Shown: one piece after another, positions 5,156 to 6,543 of the stretch
How positions within the stretch are numbered: position 1 is the first letter of the stretch
Layout of the letters: each line of letters begins with the position of its first letter
Source of the DNA: Thermoplasmata archaeon
Lineage (GTDB): Archaea; Thermoplasmatota; Thermoplasmata; Lutacidiplasmatales; UBA184
Assembly: GCA_030037875.1 (NCBI GenBank)
Contig: JASHPV010000111.1
Location: 1 to 6,543 of the forward strand
Reading direction: 5' to 3'
DNA length: 6,543 nucleotides
Notes under the pieces: model-generated
Told to the model about the DNA's origin: nothing
Seen by the model: the letters and a program-made list of their open reading frames with translations, nothing else
Database searches by the model: none
Position numbers and translations under genes: made by a program

Positions 5156-6037
5156 ATGGCAATCGTCCGTAGAGTCGACCGCGGAGACAACCAGTACTAC
5201 TACCTTGTTCAAACGTACAGGTGGGAGGGGGCTGTCCAGAGAAAGGAGAGGTACCTCGGCACCTCCCTCCCGCGGGATCTCGAGCGCCAACGCGCGTCGC
5301 TGGAGCGGGAAGTTTGGCAGGCGACTTGGTTCCGGGCATTTCAGTCAATCCGGGACGCATACCAGCTGCACCTTCGGACGCTCCCGGCAGAGGCCATCGC
5401 AAAGGAGCGACGGCAGTTCATCATCGAATTTACTTACGACACGAATCGAATCGAAGGATCGACCCTCACCTATCGGGAAACGGCGGACCTCCTCGAACAC
5501 GGAATCAGCCCCCGTTCGAAACCGATGCGTGACATCCGGGAGGCTCAGCTCCACGCCGCGCTGATGCAGAATCTCCTGGATCACCCGGAACCAGTCGATT
5601 TGCCACACTTGCTCTCATGGCACAGGGCGATTTTCCAAGAGACAAAGCCCGAGTATGCGGGCAGGATCCGAGATTTCGAAGTTCGGATTGGCCGGAGCAG
5701 ACACATCCCCCCACCTCCGCTCGAGGTCCGACCAATGTTGATTGAACTAATGCGCTGGGTCAATCGGCGGTCCCACGAGACCCACCCGGTCGAGCGTGCA
5801 GCGGAGTTCCACTTCCGATTCGAGAATATTCACCCATTCGGGGACGGCAACGGTCGGATCGGTCGTATCGCGATGAACGTGCTACTCTCGGAGGGCGGGT
5901 ATCCAATGCTGAACATTCAGTACGGCAAGCGATCAGGCTACTACCACGCACTAGAGCGGTCGAGTGTCAGCTCCAATCCTCTACCCTTCGTTCTTTGGTT
6001 CTTCCGCCGCTACCAACGGGAGGGCAAGCCTGGCTGA
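5156..6037 (+). CDS. fic: Fic-domain protein adenylyltransferase with built-in inhibitory helix
   Basis: This 293-residue Fic protein would transfer AMP from ATP to a hydroxyl side chain of a target protein. The active-site loop is complete: HPFGDGNGRIGR at 226-237, with catalytic His226, metal-binding Asp230 and the phosphate-binding Gly/Asn/Arg residues. An inhibitory helix motif TNRIEG (96-101) lies upstream, so Glu100 can reach Arg237 and block ATP, the class II (N-terminal) arrangement. A likely target-binding flap is at about 169-188 (GRIRDFEVRIG). Residues 1-36 (including YYYLVQTYRWEG and ERYLG) form a small beta-rich head often seen on archaeal Fic proteins. The frame stays open upstream to 4928, but that stretch lacks homology. 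ATG 5156 fits both the TATA box and the family N-terminus. No separate antitoxin gene is adjacent. The target is unknown. Confidence 0.92.
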   Translation: MAIVRRVDRGDNQYYYLVQTYRWEGAVQRKERYLGTSLPRDLERQRASLEREVWQATWFRAFQSIRDAYQLHLRTLPAEAIAKERRQFIIEFTYDTNRIEGSTLTYRETADLLEHGISPRSKPMRDIREAQLHAALMQNLLDHPEPVDLPHLLSWHRAIFQETKPEYAGRIRDFEVRIGRSRHIPPPPLEVRPMLIELMRWVNRRSHETHPVERAAEFHFRFENIHPFGDGNGRIGRIAMNVLLSEGGYPMLNIQYGKRSGYYHALERSSVSSNPLPFVLWFFRRYQREGKPG

Positions 6038-6330
6038 GGGGGTCCCCGGGAAAATGAGTTCGAGTCGTCGATAGTTGGGCGCAGCGATCGCCACCCGAGT
6101 ATCCGCCCCCTCGTTCACAGAGTTTCGGAAGAAGCTGCAATAGTCCTTGCAAACAGCTGACGAAGACTTGCCCGGGGGTTAGATTGAGATTGTACATCAA
6201 AGCGGAAGCATTCCAATCCGCATAGGCCGGTCGAATCGGAACGGGCCCACTTAGTAGTGAGGGGGCGCCATAAGGGCTCGAAACGAATCACCCTCCACTC
6301 GAGGGCCGTATTGTTTTGAACAGCCGAGCC
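6038..6330. other. Intergenic spacer after fic, no gene seen
   Basis: This 293-base stretch contains the third TGCAA dyad and a short GCGGA/TCCGC stem near 6201-6220. No frame here shows a recognisable protein. No strong T-run follows fic, so its transcript end is unclear. Confidence 0.45.
6136..6152. repeat. TGCAA-N6-TTGCAA dyad, copy 3
   Basis: The site reads TGCAATAGTCCTTGCAA, about 100 bases after the fic stop. Flanking AGCTG (6133-6137) and CAGCT (6154-6158) add outer symmetry. Spacing is identical to the copies at 1084 and 3194. Confidence 0.55.
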
Positions 6331-6543
6331 CTACCTGTCCCCGCCCAGGAGTCTGCGCAAGCGCTGCGCTAGTGTGGGAGCGGCCACTCGCGGGGGAGAA
6401 GGTGCCGCTCCAGTTCTGTCAGATCCGGGAGGAGCAAGTGGGAGCCAGGTCCGAAAAGAGGCGGCCGAGTTGACTATAATCGTGTTCCCCTTGACTTCGT
6501 GATCCATTGTCAGGGGGAGCATCGCCGCGTAAGGTAGGACGTC
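6331..6543 (-). CDS. Possible C-terminal end of a protein cut by the window edge
   Basis: On the minus strand a frame is open from the window edge to a TAG at 6331-6333, giving 70 residues. An internal ATG at 6522 would make a 63-residue protein, but there is no visible promoter or ribosome binding site before it, and the frame simply continues upstream. A longer gene entering from the right is therefore as likely. The sequence contains a beta-like patch KGNTIIVNSAASF, a Pro/Ala-rich, probably disordered stretch, and a basic amphipathic end LAQRLRRLLGG. I recognise no family. The alternative is that it is not a gene; codon composition looks moderately coding in its first half only. Confidence 0.35.
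   Translation of the reverse strand, partial: DVLPYAAMLPLTMDHEVKGNTIIVNSAASFRTWLPLAPPGSDRTGAAPSPPRVAAPTLAQRLRRLLGGDR

Noticed and set aside
5012..6143. The exact 11-mer AGCTGCAATAG occurs on both sides of fic (5012-5022 and 6133-6143) and could be read as a target-site duplication.
   Set aside because: A few 11-mer repeats are expected by chance in 6.5 kb. The match overlaps the TGCAA dyad family, and no other sign of insertion is present.
6170..6256. A tRNA-like look: a GCGGA/TCCGC stem followed by GGCCGGTCGAATCGG.
   Set aside because: The loop between the stem arms has ten bases, the T-arm lacks conserved positions, and the ends do not form an acceptor stem.

Overview
This 6.5 kb window looks like an accessory stretch of an archaeal chromosome. 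It is moderately GC-rich by eye. A euryarchaeal, Thermoplasmata-like source is my best guess, held with low confidence. The archaeal reading rests on three things. The vapB antitoxin and fic genes resemble archaeal types. Several starts carry a TATA-like box about 25-30 bases ahead of the ATG, which suggests leaderless or very short-leader transcripts. Shine-Dalgarno sites are clear mainly at internal or longer-leader genes (vapC, the membrane-protein gene). I see no insertion sequence, integrase, CRISPR array, rRNA or convincing tRNA. Only about 63 % of the window is coding, which is low for an archaeon.

Left part (1-2111, minus strand): two small VOC-superfamily (glyoxalase/bleomycin-resistance fold) genes in the same orientation, then a 366-base gap with a hairpin/T-run, then an alpha/beta hydrolase. 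Middle (2112-3137, plus strand): a divergent spacer leads to a VapBC toxin-antitoxin operon with a recognisable archaeal promoter and a vapC start that overlaps the end of vapB. Next (3138-4873): a broken and an intact copy of a SnoaL-like (NTF2-fold) gene, both on minus, separated by a plus-strand four-helix membrane protein. The broken copy aligns without gaps to the intact one for about 260 bases but has two in-frame stops and a frameshift. Right part (4874-6543): a fic gene (adenylyltransferase family with its own inhibitory helix), then a 290-base spacer, then the likely C-terminal end of a minus-strand gene cut by the window edge.

The genes do not form one obvious pathway. VapBC and Fic are stress or growth-control modules. 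The VOC, hydrolase and SnoaL-like proteins are small-molecule enzymes or binders often met in variable regions. The strongest unexplained signals are non-coding. One is a perfect 13-bp inverted repeat whose arms bracket the fic core promoter and end 3 bases before its start codon. The other is a dyad, TGCAA-N6-TTGCAA, found three times with identical spacing, always between genes, plus two degraded relatives.
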